Positions 33,481 to 45,534 of a stretch of 64,000 nt of DNA are shown piece after piece. Made by a program: the position numbers and the translations under genes. The first letter of the stretch is position 1; each line of letters opens with the position of its first letter. Location: contig JAQNBH010000015.1 in assembly GCA_028752905.1 (NCBI GenBank), positions 37,663,924 to 37,727,923 on the forward strand, given 5' to 3'. Under the pieces are notes generated by a model. That model made no database searches, was not told the DNA's origin, and was given only the letters and a program-made list of their open reading frames with translations. Source of the DNA: Cladorhizidae sp. MBARI D1340-BT2 (lineage: Eukaryota > Porifera > Demospongiae > Poecilosclerida > Cladorhizidae).

Positions 33481-33942
33481 AATTCAGAACATATGTAGTT
33501 TTGCAATGGCTTTCTCAATAACCAACTTACAACTTGTTGCTCAATGTTTCCACTAGATGAGAGATTACTTATTGATTTTATATTTTTTATAGGATTTCCC
33601 AATTAAAAACTGTCACTCTATATATGTATACATATATATGGTTGTCTGAAATGTAATATACCAATGTAGACCACTAACATTTGCAGGACCTTTTACTTCT
33701 TAAAATACACCAAATGTAAGCATTTTAAAAAGCAGTACAGTATTGGTGTAAAATGTTTTAAATGTAAGTTTCTTGTATATACCTTATAAAGATTAGAAAT
33801 TTATTGCGTACTTATTAGAACGCAATTCAATATAGAGATTATCTGTAAATAAATTCTTCTTAAATAAAATCAACGTAATCAATTTTCCACCCACACGCTT
33901 GACCACTTACTTACATTTTCACGCCTAATGAAAAAGGTCATT

Positions 33943-34215
33943 GAATAGAGGCGGGCTTCCTCTAGCCACTGGTACTAATTTCAAATCTTTAGCACTTAGC
34001 AATCTGGAGTTATTTTGGATGAGATTTTGGGGAAGCAGGTTTTTGAGGTCACTCCACTTTAGGGTCTAGTAACTTGCCTATAGTTATAGGTATGAAACAT
34101 ATTTTAGTATTAAAAAAAAGAGCACACAGAGAGACCTATCTTTTGAGCTATATATCAAGTCCATACCATGAAGTTTGCAGAATCTGTGGAGCTCTAAAGT
34201 TGTAACCACAAGTAA
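33943..34215. repeat. Dispersed repeat shared with 12640-12900
   Basis: Second copy of the CTCTAGCCACTGGTAC repeat described at 12.6 kb. It lies immediately left of the truncated hAT. Confidence 0.7.
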
Positions 34216-34292
34216 AAATTAAAAATATTTATAAAAATGCCATCGTCCCCCCTCAAACTGCACGAGGATTTCCGCATGGCAGGTATACATAG

Positions 34293-35770
34293 CAGGGCCA
34301 TATTTAGGGGGGGGCAGGGGGGACAGTCTCCCCCCCCTGATATATTTGGCTACAAAATTTAGAGGCTCCCAAAAATTAGGTGGACTTGGATGTCAAGAGT
34401 CACATAATCAGTACATGTACATGTATGATGTATAATTAATTAAAACATTACCCTGTTAATTTTAGCTGACAGTGTACTAGCAGTGCAAAAAATATATTTG
34501 CCATCTGGCAGCCAGCACTTTATGCTGGAAAGCATTTGTTATTGGATGTCGATGACAAGCTAACACTCTTGACGTCCAAGTTTAATTCCCACCTAATTTT
34601 GTGTTCCCTGTCACTTCAGGGAGAAGATTTAGTCTAAGCTGGACAGTAAATAGGCCATGGTTGCATTATAGCATATCAAATGATAGTGCATACTGTCTGC
34701 CATGCCTGTACTTTGCAAGTGTAGACACCAAATCCCCGTTTTCTTCCCCCTGGGGTTTAATAAATGGAAGAAAGCTCTCGGTAAGAAGAGCAGCTTATTT
34801 GATAAGCACAAGGAAAGTGAAGCACAAGCTAGCAGATGGGAATGCTTGTCTTTTCCTAAAAATTCAACAACCTGGTTTAGATGTTGCTTCACTAATGGCC
34901 AAAGTAGTGGGAATTCAGCAGGCCCATACTAAGAAGGGCATTTTGTCATTCATTGATGTGGTTGTAGCCCTTGGTAAGAGAGGTATTGCTTTTCGAGGTA
35001 ATTGGGACAAGATCACAAAAACTAAAGATAGAAACTTCGCTTTTTTGTTGAACTGGAAGTCACAGTTTGACACAGGTCTTAAAGAGCATTTTCAGCATGC
35101 TGCTAAAAATGCTAGGTATACATTACCCCTAGTACAGAATACAATAATTTCCATATGCGAAGGCGCTATTCGTGAGAATATTTTATCATCATACTGGAGT
35201 CTCATGGCTGATGAAACTGAAGACCTTTCAAATGTGGAACATGTTAGTATCTGTGCAAGGTTTGTTAATAATTGTGAAGTTTATGAAGATTCTTGGGGTT
35301 TATTAAAATTGCAAAGATGGATGCGCAAATGATTGCTGATGCTTTGCTCTCTACATTTGAGCAATGGGGATTGAACATGTCTTTTCTAGTTGGTCAAGTC
35401 AGTGTATGATGGAGCCTCTGTAATGAGTTCAAGTAGAAATGGAGTACAGGCTAAAGTAGCTGAAAAATATCCCCATGGCACATATGTTCATTGCCGTTCA
35501 CATGTTTTGAATCTTGCCATTTGCAGAAGTTGTACGGGTGTGCCATTATCCATAACCTTTTTGATGATATCCAAAAGTTGACATGGTTTTTATCTGGTAG
35601 AGCCAAGCATAAAGAATTTTTTTTTGAAGTGGCATCCACTGACCAAGGAAAAGAGCTTCTTGACTTCTTCAAGATGATGATGAGCTTAGTGAATCTTTGA
35701 AGCAGGTTCAAGGAGGTATCATGTGCCTAAATTTTGTGCCACCTGTTGAACTGCAAGGGTGAGGTAAGCG
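34293..35770 (+). mobile_element. Second hAT (ZMYM1-like) element, 3'-truncated
   Basis: The left end CAGGGCCATATTTAGG is followed by G and C runs, the same architecture as the 26-kb hAT end. The transposase remnant runs from ~34601: TTF-type finger (WLHYSISNDSAYCLPCLYF), GIAFRGNWDKI, a LMADETEDLSN motif (catalytic-type Asp), then YDGASVMSSSRNGVQ and HCRSHVLNLAIC (DUF4371 region), fading near 35760. Frame changes near 34757, 34825, 35300 and 35390 break it. The dimerisation domain and right end are missing, replaced by the duplicated signal-peptide block. Confidence 0.8.
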
Positions 35771-35964
35771 GTCGCCCAAATATGATCCGTGGAACTTACC
35801 TGAAGCTGAATTTACCTCCTTCTTCAATTTTTCAGTTGAATGTAAGTGTAGGCCTGGATAAAATCCACCATAACTTGAGACTTGTGCTTCCAAATGTTTT
35901 CAAATTTGAAAGACAATTTGTACAGATGTTTAGAAATGATATAAGCACACACCAAAAAAAATCC

Positions 35965-35982
35965 CCCCCCCCCCCCCCACCT
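35965..35982. repeat. Poly-C tract
   Basis: A run of C after AAAAAAATC, at the junction between hAT debris and the duplicated signal-peptide block. Confidence 0.85.
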
Positions 35983-36107
35983 GCCCACCCGCCGGAAACT
36001 ATCTCGTATTTTGGGTGTTTCTGAGCTGAAGTAGTACAAAGCCAGTGAATAGTTACCATTGAGAAGCGTCTACCGACTCTACTCTCTATATATTTTGCGT
36101 GACGACA

Positions 36108-36177
36108 ATGGAATGGATTATTCTAACAAGCTTAGTGCTTGCTCTTACAGCACTTCCATCAGTGGAGGGACAAACAT
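36108..36177 (+). CDS. Candidate Ig-like receptor, exon 1 (signal peptide)
   Basis: ATG at 36108 starts MEWIILTSLVLALTALPS then VEGQT, a cleavable secretory signal peptide (~21 residues). It ends in phase 1 (last base T) before GTAAGTGG. Joining to the exon at 38616 makes a TGT cysteine at residue 24. The start was chosen because it is the first ATG, lies just before a hydrophobic core, and is conserved in the paralogous exon at 29285 with the same phase. The presumed promoter upstream (CTCTACTCTCTATATATT) is shared between the copies. Confidence 0.7.
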
Positions 36178-38615
36178 GTAAGTGGGCAGCTGTTGCAAGT
36201 AAGCTGCTTTCTATGTTATTTTAAACTGCTTGTTAGCTTGTAAAAGAAAGTGGGATTGGAAAGCTAGACACAAGAAGCTTTGGCAGAGCTTGCTGTCTTA
36301 GCTAATCCTTGAATTAATTTTTTAAATTTTTTTATCTAAGCTATATATATATATATATATATATTTATATCTGTATGTATGTAGCTAGCTGCAGTGGTCA
36401 ACATAGCTTGTGACTGAAGAGTCCCCACACCTGCCATGGTTGTAATTTTAGCAGTGTCAAATAAAACAATATCCAACAACTCAATAAGACTGGGCACCAC
36501 TTACCCCCCAAAGCCCCCCCCCCCCAAAAAAAAATTGCTTGAGGAAGGAAGGAGGCAAGAAAGTTCTACTTTTTATGTGTGAAGTTTATCTGTTGAAGCA
36601 TCTGTACTCTTGCAGCTATTGCCATAAAGTTTCTAACTACTGAGCCACCTTTATTTTATAAAAGCACAATGTGAATAGCCAATTATCTGTACGTCCAGTA
36701 AGTTGATTCTTGCACTGGAAGTGAACTTTATTCACGCTCTACATACCTGGCTAATTCCAGGAAGTAACCTTGCCAGCTATTAACTACGAAGGGTACATGC
36801 TAAAATGCCAATTATCACAATCCCGTACCTATTATCGACACCACATACAAATCAATTATATCGGCACTGTGTGCGATGTTTATGTTTTTAGCGAGACCCT
36901 AACATATCCATAATAAATTTTATTTGCCAATAACTTTTACACAGTGACAACATGTTCATACCTGATGTAAACAGTCAACAAAATATAGCCATTTTATTAC
37001 CAAAAAAAATGTAAGAGAAGTTATTGCTTTAACATCAATAAATGTACATCAGTAAATGTAAACATGCTCCACAATGTAAAATAAACAAATCTCTCTTCTA
37101 TCAGTGTCACAGGTTGGAGAGTCAATACATTGTTCCTGCAACAAATGACAGCTGGCAAACATAACCCATGCAGAGCTAAATATGCCCAGGTTTGTCCATT
37201 AGGTTGTTTTCTACCAGTAGTCTATCATCTGAAATCTTCTCTTCTTGAGAACTCCTTTCTCTGATTCTGCTATGCCTTAATCTGTCTACTTGTTTTCTCA
37301 CATCCGATCTTCCCAATTACCTGGATGAATCCACCAAGTTTGTTCTCCCCAGAAGCAGTTAAATTAGTCCGTTGTCCTGGCTTCATGACATGAGTAACCT
37401 AGCCAAAATGTCTGCACCGTCATGCTCAATGACTGCATGCTGGACAGGTCAAGAATCCTTAACTGCTGCAAAAGCAGCTTGCAAAGACTCATCTTACCAT
37501 TGCTTTGATTTCTTGCTCCTGCATGTGGTCAACAAAGGAGGAGCACTACCATCCTGACCTTCTTCCTTCCCCGTGGCATCCTAATGGAAATAGGGAACTA
37601 GTTGGATGAAGTAGCTATTTAGCTAGTCAGCCAATTCCATGAAGCAGACGAGCAGTTCTCTATCATTATGGCTCCAGTCAGCACAACTATGACAGCAATC
37701 TAACCAGAAACAAACGCTAAGGCAAACTTATCTTGCAAGGGCAATCAGCTTGACGAATAATCAAGAAATGAGAAGCCTTGTCCGATGTACAACAACAAGA
37801 AACTGGTGCAGCTCCTTCTCGATGTTAGGAAATTTTCCAGAAAATTATCGTAAACTTTGATATTACGAGTGACGTAAGTATGCCGATGATTGGTGAACCA
37901 TGGTGCCGATGATTGGAACATTGGGTGCCGATAATTGAGCAATGCTGAGGATTGGCCGCTTACACGCTACACCTGTTTTTCTGGTCTGTATAGGCACTGA
38001 TATAGCACATTCATCTGCCATGATTATTTCAAGAGCTATCGGCAAACTGGATGAACTCTACAGTATATAAGGAACCACACATCCACAGGATCACATGACA
38101 CTACCATATATAGATCAGCTTTGTATAGAAGGCAACTAGTAGCACAAAGCACCTGTAATGCTCCACTCCATTGGGTCCTTCCTTGCTTTCACTCCCTCCC
38201 ATTCCTGTGTAACATTAATTCTTGTACCGATTACGATATAAATGGATGTCAGTTTGTATAGGAACTGATTCTGCATTGGTTGTGAGCATGATAGTACAGA
38301 AGATGCCAGAGTGTATTACGAGACTTATGTAGATGTACGAGAGATGTACGAGAAATGACATAGGCCTTTTCACTTTCACTATCTTTCATTGCTGGAGTAA
38401 TCTGAGGCCACATTCACTATCACTGCTCACAAGTCTAGAGTAGCATGGAATAGTTTAGCTTGAGCAACAAGAAGCCATGTTGCAATGTTATATAGTTCAC
38501 ACCTGTGTTAACAACTAGATCACACATTAGAGCAGCAAAATGAACACTGCATGATATATATAATGTCAATATTGGCTTGAGTGTTACATCATATACTATC
38601 ATTATGTATGTCTAG
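36178..38615. other. Intron 1 of the candidate receptor; no exon seen
   Basis: 2.4 kb containing a TA-rich tract near 36344, C/A-rich runs near 36510 and unique sequence. An open frame at 37372-37557 lacks splice context and family resemblance. I cannot exclude an additional phase-1 exon here. Confidence 0.4.
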
Positions 38616-38936
38616 GTGCTATTACACAAAACAATATAGTAGTGGGTGGACCAAATAATTTCCGAGATCCTTCACGACAATATAGATATGTGCTGCGAGG
38701 TATTTCTAAAGGAAGTGTACCTACATCCTTCACTTGGAGAAGAGAAGGTGTTGTCCTCTCCTCTAGTGGCCCCTACACCATTGCTGATCCAGTACTGTTC
38801 ACCAGTGAGAATCCTTGCTCTAACAGATTCTATGAGAGCAGGCTAACTGTGATAGGCAAAGTAACTGGAGAGTTCACATACACTGTCAGAAATGAGGTCA
38901 CGGACAGTGACATGGTGAGCGCACTCACTATAGAAG
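38616..38936 (+). CDS. Candidate Ig-like receptor, exon 2 (Ig-like domain)
   Basis: 107 codons between a TCTAG acceptor and a GTAAGC donor, phase 1 at both ends as for shuffled Ig exons. The sequence has a FTWRREGVVL strand (the Ig C-strand tryptophan) and ends GEFTYTVRNEVTDSDMVSAL, which has the shape of the F-G strands. The canonical Ig cysteine in the F strand is replaced (TYTV) and no B-strand cysteine is evident. The only cysteines are at the exon-1 junction and in ENPCSNRFYES. The fold call is by pattern. With the neighbours it encodes the extracellular part of a type I membrane protein. Confidence 0.65.
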
Positions 38937-39802
38937 GTAAGCATTAATGCAGTATACTAGGTTAATAGAGACATTTGCTCCATAGTACTTCATAGATAAT
39001 TTCTGATTGACTAATTATTTATTATTAGAAGTGGCTTGGGTCTCAATGAGGGAGCATGCTGCACACCAGTAGCATTATTGCATTTCAGCTGCAGAAATTT
39101 TGCCATTAGCCTTTCTTTAATTTTTAATTCTCACTAATTTGTAAGACCTCATATATTGTAATTGCAGGAGTTAAGTCAGATATTTAAGTCACAACCTCGA
39201 ACTTTCTGAGGTCAACTCCATGTATACACATATTTAGTGCTGCAACCTAGGGGATATACAATAGGTCAGGCAATACATGGTGGAGTTATTAGGACAGAAG
39301 ATGTTTGTAATATTATCTAGTATGTGTTCTGACAGTGATTCTACCATATCTGCTTAATCAATTTTTGATTTTCTTGCACATAAAGTTACATCCAATAACC
39401 ATAATATCTATTTATTCACAAAAAAATGTCATACGTGCAAAGCTGAACAACACTGAAGGTGAAGAAGTCATGTAGCTTACATGAGAGCATTCTCTGCACT
39501 TCTTTTCATCTCAAAAATATAGTTTGAAGCCTGAGGTTGAGGTGTAATTTGTATGTTTCTTGCTTGTTGTATCCATAAACAGGATACAACACACAAAAAC
39601 TTCTGTATAATTCCACGTGCTTGCTGAGGCCGCACCTTCTGTTGGATCTAATAGAGTTTGTGGTATGGGATGCTTCCTTTAATTGAAGAGGAGGCTACTG
39701 TGACTTATTGCCTGGGCAGCTCATTGTTATAATATCAGAAAATATTGTGGAAAGATCGAGTATATTACAAATTAATTTTATCTTCTCTATGTGTATATAA
39801 AG

Positions 39803-39902
39803 TTGCTATCACTGCAGTGGCTGTTTTCATCCTCACTGTTATTTTGTATTCAATCATCCTAACACTGGTGTTGGTTGTGTTACATCACAGGAACCACAAG
39901 AG
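39803..39902 (+). CDS. Candidate Ig-like receptor, exon 3 (transmembrane)
   Basis: The acceptor TATAAAG precedes 39803 and the donor GTGAGAAC starts at 39903. With the G from exon 2 it reads VAITAVAVFILTVILYSI, then ILTLVLVVLHHRNHK. That is a single ~26-residue hydrophobic span followed by a basic stop-transfer HHRNHK, so the N terminus is outside. Phase 1 in, phase 2 out. The position right after an Ig-like domain and before a short polar tail is typical of small receptors. Confidence 0.75.
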
Positions 39903-39953
39903 GTGAGAACTTGTTTAACATCAAATTTATACTAATGTGATGTAATATCTCAG

Positions 39954-39998
39954 TAGCCCGCAGGAAATTACCAGTCACTATGAAGATGTCAATAGCAA
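39954..39998 (+). CDS. Candidate Ig-like receptor, exon 4 (cytoplasmic)
   Basis: A 45-base exon, phase 2 at both ends, between ATCTCAG and GTATGT. Translation SSPQEITSHYEDVNS. The HYEDV tyrosine in an acidic context (residue 173) is a plausible phosphorylation or SH2-docking site; that is inference. Confidence 0.65.
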
Positions 39999-40062
39999 GT
40001 ATGTGTGGCAAACTTGTTATTGTAAATGTTAGTGAATATCATGTTGACTTTCACTTTCACAG

Positions 40063-40207
40063 ACAAGTAATGGAATTGAAGGAGTGTCAAGCATATGGAC
40101 AAGTCTCTGCATCAGAGCACACCTCCCAGGGGGCTCCTCCTGCAACCATAGAACATGAAGGAGTGATGACAATATCTAATCATGCACTGCTGACAATATT
40201 AATATAA
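40063..40207 (+). CDS. Candidate Ig-like receptor, exon 5 (tail and stop)
   Basis: Starts after CTTTCACAG in phase 2 and ends with TAA at 40205-40207. Translation K-QVMELKECQAYGQVSAS, continuing to NHALLTILI. AYGQV holds a second tail tyrosine (residue 190). Summing exons of 70, 321, 100, 45 and 145 bases gives 681 bases, 226 residues plus stop, with every phase matching. That consistency is the main evidence the gene is intact. Confidence 0.68.
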
Positions 40208-42009
40208 TTATAGCAGCTATTATAATATTTGTTCAAGTGTATACCGAATAGTAGAACATGTAGATTATTACAGTGTTTCATACGACTTAATATGCCTAGC
40301 TATATAAATCCATGACTTTTTCATGCATATATTTTGATGTTTCATTAATAATAGAGCCATAAGCAGAGCTTAAAAACAGATGTAACAAAAGGGGGGCAGG
40401 GCACATTCCACCCTGGGTTAATTGTTCCTGGTGAAGGCTATCTGAAACATTAAATGATTATTGAGGAAGTTGATATTATTTATAATTATTCTCTTGGGCT
40501 TACAAATAAAAGAAATATCATCTGCAACACATGGATCTCAAGTATTCAATGTGTGGCATGGATTATGGCACATTCTGGATGAAGCATCACCATAATGATC
40601 ATACCATTTGAATACCTCACTCCCATACCTTGTTATCATCCGAGATATCAGAGCAAATGGATAAGCTTATTACAATGGGGGATGAAACCATTTTAGTACT
40701 AATGTGTTAAAAAACTTATGTTTGCCCATGGGTGATGAATGCACAGTGCATATATAGATAGAAACATGCATAGATATGTCGTGTGTGGAAATTACAAATT
40801 TTCTATCCAAATCCCAATTGAGGTTGGGAATAATACATCAATAAAATCAGCATGACAAAAGTACATGCAAAAATCAGTAAAAAGACTACTAATTGGCAAG
40901 CAAACAAGCCCTCACAAGGCAGCTGGATGGAAAACTTAACATTGACATGCATGGTGTATGTATGATCTATGCATGTATGTATTTACACTATTATTCAAAA
41001 TAAGAATGGGAGAAGTGTCTTAAATAATGCAGGCTTATTAAATCTGAATGCTACAAAAAAATAACAGGGCTTGGAGGGAAAAAACTGGCTGCATGGGCAA
41101 GTGAGAATGGTGCTGCTTATGCAGAACTTGCTTATAAAGAAGCTGACATGGTTCAATTACGCAGTGTATTTACTCTGGAATCCACAGTTATGATTGTACT
41201 GATATCTTGAAATATGAAATATTTAGATTTCAGACAATTTCATTTCAGAAATTCTTCTCAAAACAACAAGCAGGCCCTCAGTGCAGACTGTGCTGTCACA
41301 GTAGTTTGCCATGAATGCTCAGTTTGCCTTTATCATTACTGTAAACATGATGGTTGCATCCTGCATTGGCCGAAAAGGAGAAGTGTGTGAGTTGCGAGAG
41401 TGAAAAATAATATTAGGTTGCATCACCAATCTTTGTATCTTTACGAGTCCTAATATATTATAATGCTTGATAGGAGAGAGAGGAGGCACATGCATGAGGG
41501 CTTGGACAATAAGTCTAGAATTACAACCAACATCAACTTAATCAGCAACAAAACTTGGCTCTTTTCTAGCTAAATCTCTGTGACAGTTTATGAATTCCCT
41601 CACTTCATTATTTCGCTCGTATCTAGTAATCTAGCTAGCTTCAGATTGAAAATTATTCGTGTTCACAACCAATCATAACTGTAGTTTATTTTTTATTGCC
41701 TTCATTGCTAGCTAGAGCTTGCCATCATCCACCATCGAGGAACTTCCTTTGGCTCAGGTAAAGCTTCTACACTCCATCTCTCCATGTTTCTAAGGTAAGG
41801 AGTGTCACAAAAATATGCCATTAAGTAAACCTTGAGGACTGCCTTTGAGATCCAGAAGCTTCAATGGAGTGCTTGAGATAGCTGTGAGAGAGCTAGAGCT
41901 ACAAACTTCATCGGTAGCCCTAACTACTGCATTATAAGGCATGATTCAAAGGAAGAGATTAACTACTAACTTTCTAAGCACCCACAGCTTACGCTAACTT
42001 GAGCCATTC
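40208..42009. other. No gene recognised
   Basis: AT-rich. A half copy of the MITE-like family lies at about 40428-40485 (GGTGAAGGCTATC ... GATTATTGAGGAAGTTG). A short coding-like passage near 41058-41210 (GGKKLAAWASENGAAYAELA) has no family match. Confidence 0.4.
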
Positions 42010-42479
42010 AACAATTTGGTTGTCAACTGACAGTCAATTGAGAATTTATTTTTCTTGCTCTACTTGATCATAGTACTCACACGAATCATGTTTTCCAGCT
42101 CCCTCTAAAGATAATTGGTGGGAGGTTGTAGGTGAGGATTGCTGTGCATATCTACAATGAACTCAATGAGTTCCAGCATCTAGTGCTTGAGATAGCTGTG
42201 AGAGAGCTAGAGCTACAAACTTCATCAATGACTTCAGGATAGAGTAGGCTTGAGTTTGTTAACCGACGTTACATCAAGATAATTGCTTGAGATAATTATG
42301 TGAAGTGCTAATAGCAAAATTATTATGTTACACTCTCAATATTGTCTAGCTCTATAATTACACTTGTACCAGGTGTTCATGCACAAAGGCAGTGACTGAG
42401 AGGTTGTATTTAAAGGTTGTTGTCCACAATGACTATACATATACAAGCACTATACTAATATCACAGAATAAAATTAAAA

Positions 42480-42488
42480 ATTGTTTGT

Positions 42489-42520
<32 letters not shown>

Positions 42521-42543
42521 GTGGGAGGGGGGGGGGGGGGGGG
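42480..42543. repeat. (GTT)n-(GGT)n-poly-G compound microsatellite
   Basis: Runs of GTT, then GGT, then about 18 G. It is at the same place as the poly-G of block A but with extra triplets. Confidence 0.9.
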
Positions 42544-42725
42544 GATTAGGTTTGGCCTGTAATACATGGCCACTAAAGTGTCTTTCAGTATTGATAAAAT
42601 CTTATTTCTGGAAAATTAATTCTCTGAAGAAGAAATGAAAATAATTGTGAAGGTTTCATTGTGATTACTAAAAAATTAATTATACCTTGAGATACACACA
42701 CACACAATTTTTATTATCCGTAGGT

Positions 42726-42839
42726 TTACTTTAATCTGTTGACAGCATCGGCCAGGCATTGGTAGTCTGACATAATATTGTTGTATACGTGTCCAGCCAC
42801 TCTGACATAGAGCTTTCCCTGGATGACCTTCACAGGCAC
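42726..42839 (-). pseudogene. C-terminal exon of a class V aminotransferase, in-frame copy
   Basis: After a TTGTAG acceptor it reads VPVKVIQGKLYVRVAGHVYN, then NIMSDYQCLADAVNRLK and TAA at 42728-42726, all in one frame. The V-R-x-x-x-x-YN-x...DY-x-x-LADAV pattern is the C-terminal signature of class V PLP aminotransferases (isopenicillin-N-epimerase-like). A possible preceding exon ends at the TCATGGCAG donor region near 42930, but no PLP-lysine exon was recognised to the right. It may be the tail of a gene or a stranded fragment; block A has the same exon with a frameshift. Confidence 0.5.
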
Positions 42840-44220
42840 CTACAAGTATTATTATATACACATGACTAACCATGCAAAAGTTATAGTCCCCAAACTCAGT
42901 ACTACAAAAGGTCACTTGAAAGTCACCTGCCATGACAGGAACAAGAAAGCTATCAGCTTGCACTATAGTACATGGTATGCATTTTAATTTTAAATTTAAA
43001 TTTAATTTCACAACAGTTTACAAACAAGCTTTGTCCACAGAGATGGCCAATGTGAGAGTTTGACAAACAGGTAACCTTCAAGAACTTTGTGAACTCATTT
43101 TGGGCACAGCTTTAGTTATGGTTTACTTTTACATTGCCTATGTACTATGCTACTATTTATTGGTTTGTAGTGGTTGGAGTCTTTCTGCATCGTTTTTGCT
43201 TAGATGTGGTCTGGGTGTTGGACTACAGCCCAGCAGAACTACGCACTGTAGGTACTGCCAATAATATATGAGCTTATATGGACACACTCCAGAAATAATA
43301 TAAGTTTGGTGTCAAGGGATTCCACAGAGGAGTACTTGCTTGGTAACTATACCTATATGTAGTGTAAAGACGCATTCCAGACATAGGTTTCTTGTTAAGG
43401 TGTTTCACGGAGAAGGAATACCTGCCAAGTCTATTTGCAACACTCCCGACATGACTTTTCAAGAGTTTCTACAGAGAAGGATTACTTTCCAGGTAAAATA
43501 AACCACCTCCAGAGTTCTATAGTAGCAGGCCTGGAGCAATTTTTTTTGTTGCTAATGACGACTGCATGAATTCCAAACTTATGGTCACTTGGCTATTGAC
43601 CAATCTTGAAATGCAACTATTATAGGCTAGCTAGCTACCTGGAATATTTTAAATCTCAGTAACATATTCAGATGACTACAAAAATTATTAGAATATGAAA
43701 TATGGCATGTCTAAACACTAAACATGTAAGTATGTGGTGGACTATTCTGATCTTATTTCCCTGAATGTTATTAAGCTAAATGTCTCTGGAGATGGATGTG
43801 TACTGTGATGATAATAAATATCGTACACACCACCTACTTAGCTATGTACTTATCTCTGTGTTCTTTTCTCTCAAGCATGAAGAGTGTGGTTGGGATGCTA
43901 TAGTTACTATCTCTTTCAGTAGCTCTGACGTACATAAATGTCCGTGATAGTTATTGTAATCATGTGGGTGTATGTATATATATGTATATGTATCTATGGA
44001 GACAATCCTGAACAGTTTCATTGTTGCATGGACAGAGTAGCCGAATGCCATATCTACCATTGTGTCATAAAGGAAGTCACATGAGGTGCACATGATCCAT
44101 GAGAAGCCTGATAGGTACGTGTTAACTATCTTTGTGATGTGCCAGCTAGTTAAGTGCTTCACCTCATGGACCATTTCTTTCATTATCCTCCGCCCAGCGT
44201 ATTAGCCCAAGTTCATTAAC

Positions 44221-45404
44221 GAATAATTATGTGCTAATTTGGGGTATTAATTATAGGTTTATTATAATATGATAACTATGCCTGTAATAAAACTATGGAT
44301 GTGTTTGAGATTATCTTCTTCTTTCAATTACAAGGAAGAATGTAATGTAATCCACAGGAGCACTGATTGGACTGCAACTATCGTGGCACGACACATGTTG
44401 TGTATATTAGAGACATCAGACACTTATCTTACCCTGCCCCAAATATAAGGATCAAGAATTAGCTATGCCGGACTAGTATTAATGAAATATATATAGATGT
44501 AACTCAGCTAGCACGGGTGGGGGAGATGGAGAAATTAGAGCTCCTTTTGTCAATGCTATCATAGACTTTAAAAAAAAGAGTGAAATAACCTTTGGAAAAT
44601 AAAGTGTGGCATGCTGTGAGTGGATAATACTAACTCAGTGCTGAACTATAGAAATGCAGTGTGAATGTTGTGTATGAATGTGTATATCATATGTTCTTGC
44701 ACAGAGATTTGCTGTACATGCTCCAATGCTATTGGCATTCGTGCAGAGAAACTTGAGGACCAAGTGGAAATAATCTCATCATCTACAATTACTTTCTCAA
44801 TAATCAACTGAAAATGTACTCACCACTTGCTCATATGTCTGGAATGTATGCCAACTGAGAGTTTGATGAGAGTTGATCTAGCTCTCTACTGAGAGAACTG
44901 TGAGGGTCAGGTAGAGTAGCAGCAAGTGTGATCAGACAGTGGAAGCAAAGGCTGAGAGCAAGATGATATCATTATGAAGATTTTATAGAAATGAGCGAGA
45001 GAATATAACTGAACAGTGACAAGAAGGTGGAGGTATAAGCCATGGGCAGTGTACAACAATACTTAGACAGTGAAGAGCAGAGCAGTAAAACAAAGTGCAC
45101 TCCCAATAACATCAACAGAAAGTAAAACTGAGCTACAGTAACTAGACAGGTGAAGGGACATGGAATATTCCAGGAGAGAGGCTAATAATTTTAACCCGTG
45201 CTGAGCAGAATCAAGAGAGACTGAGGTAAGGTGGACATGCCAGGAGGGAGCAAGAAAGCAGATAAACAATATCTAATGAGACAATGTAACTTGCCTGAAT
45301 AGAGCACATTGATGTGCACTACCAGGACCATGTTATCTGTAAAGGACTTGTGGTTTGCTATTACTCACTAAGGGATCAATCATTGTCATAGGTATATAAT
45401 GTTA
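44221..45404. other. No gene recognised
   Basis: Unique AT-rich DNA. A MITE-like half copy (ACTTTCTCAATAATCAACTG) begins near 44794. Confidence 0.45.
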
Positions 45405-45525
45405 AAACATTTTTTATTTGCTGCAGCTGGCGGACAATCCTTCTAATCTTATGCTCCGACAAAATGTTAAGTTCTCTGTATAAATAAGCAGGACTCTTTC
45501 AGCCTCTCCTCCTTCAAGAGGACAT
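45405..45525 (+). pseudogene. Degraded copy of FN3 exon 1
   Basis: About 120 bases match the exon at 345 and its intron edge: the CTGCAGCTG acceptor, GACAATCCTTCTAATCTTAT, and GGACTCTTTCAGCC. Here a TAA interrupts (CTGTATAAATAAGC), and similarity ends abruptly at the collagen-like block. Non-functional. Confidence 0.8.
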
Positions 45526-45534
45526 ATCTTCACA

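Larger units (their letters stand above)
42010..44220. repeat. Segmental duplication block B (paralogous to 2690-4720)
   Basis: See the 2690-4720 entry. It includes the poly-G tract at 42526-42543, here preceded by GTT and GGT triplet runs (42480-42525). Confidence 0.8.

Noticed and set aside
345..40207. One gene joining the FN3 exons to the Ig/transmembrane exons
   Set aside because: Phases would match, but it needs a 37-kb intron containing the opposite-strand kinase gene and two other signal-peptide exons.
43842..44183. 113-codon minus-strand frame in block B
   Set aside because: The paralogous position in block A does not preserve the frame, and no motif is recognisable.
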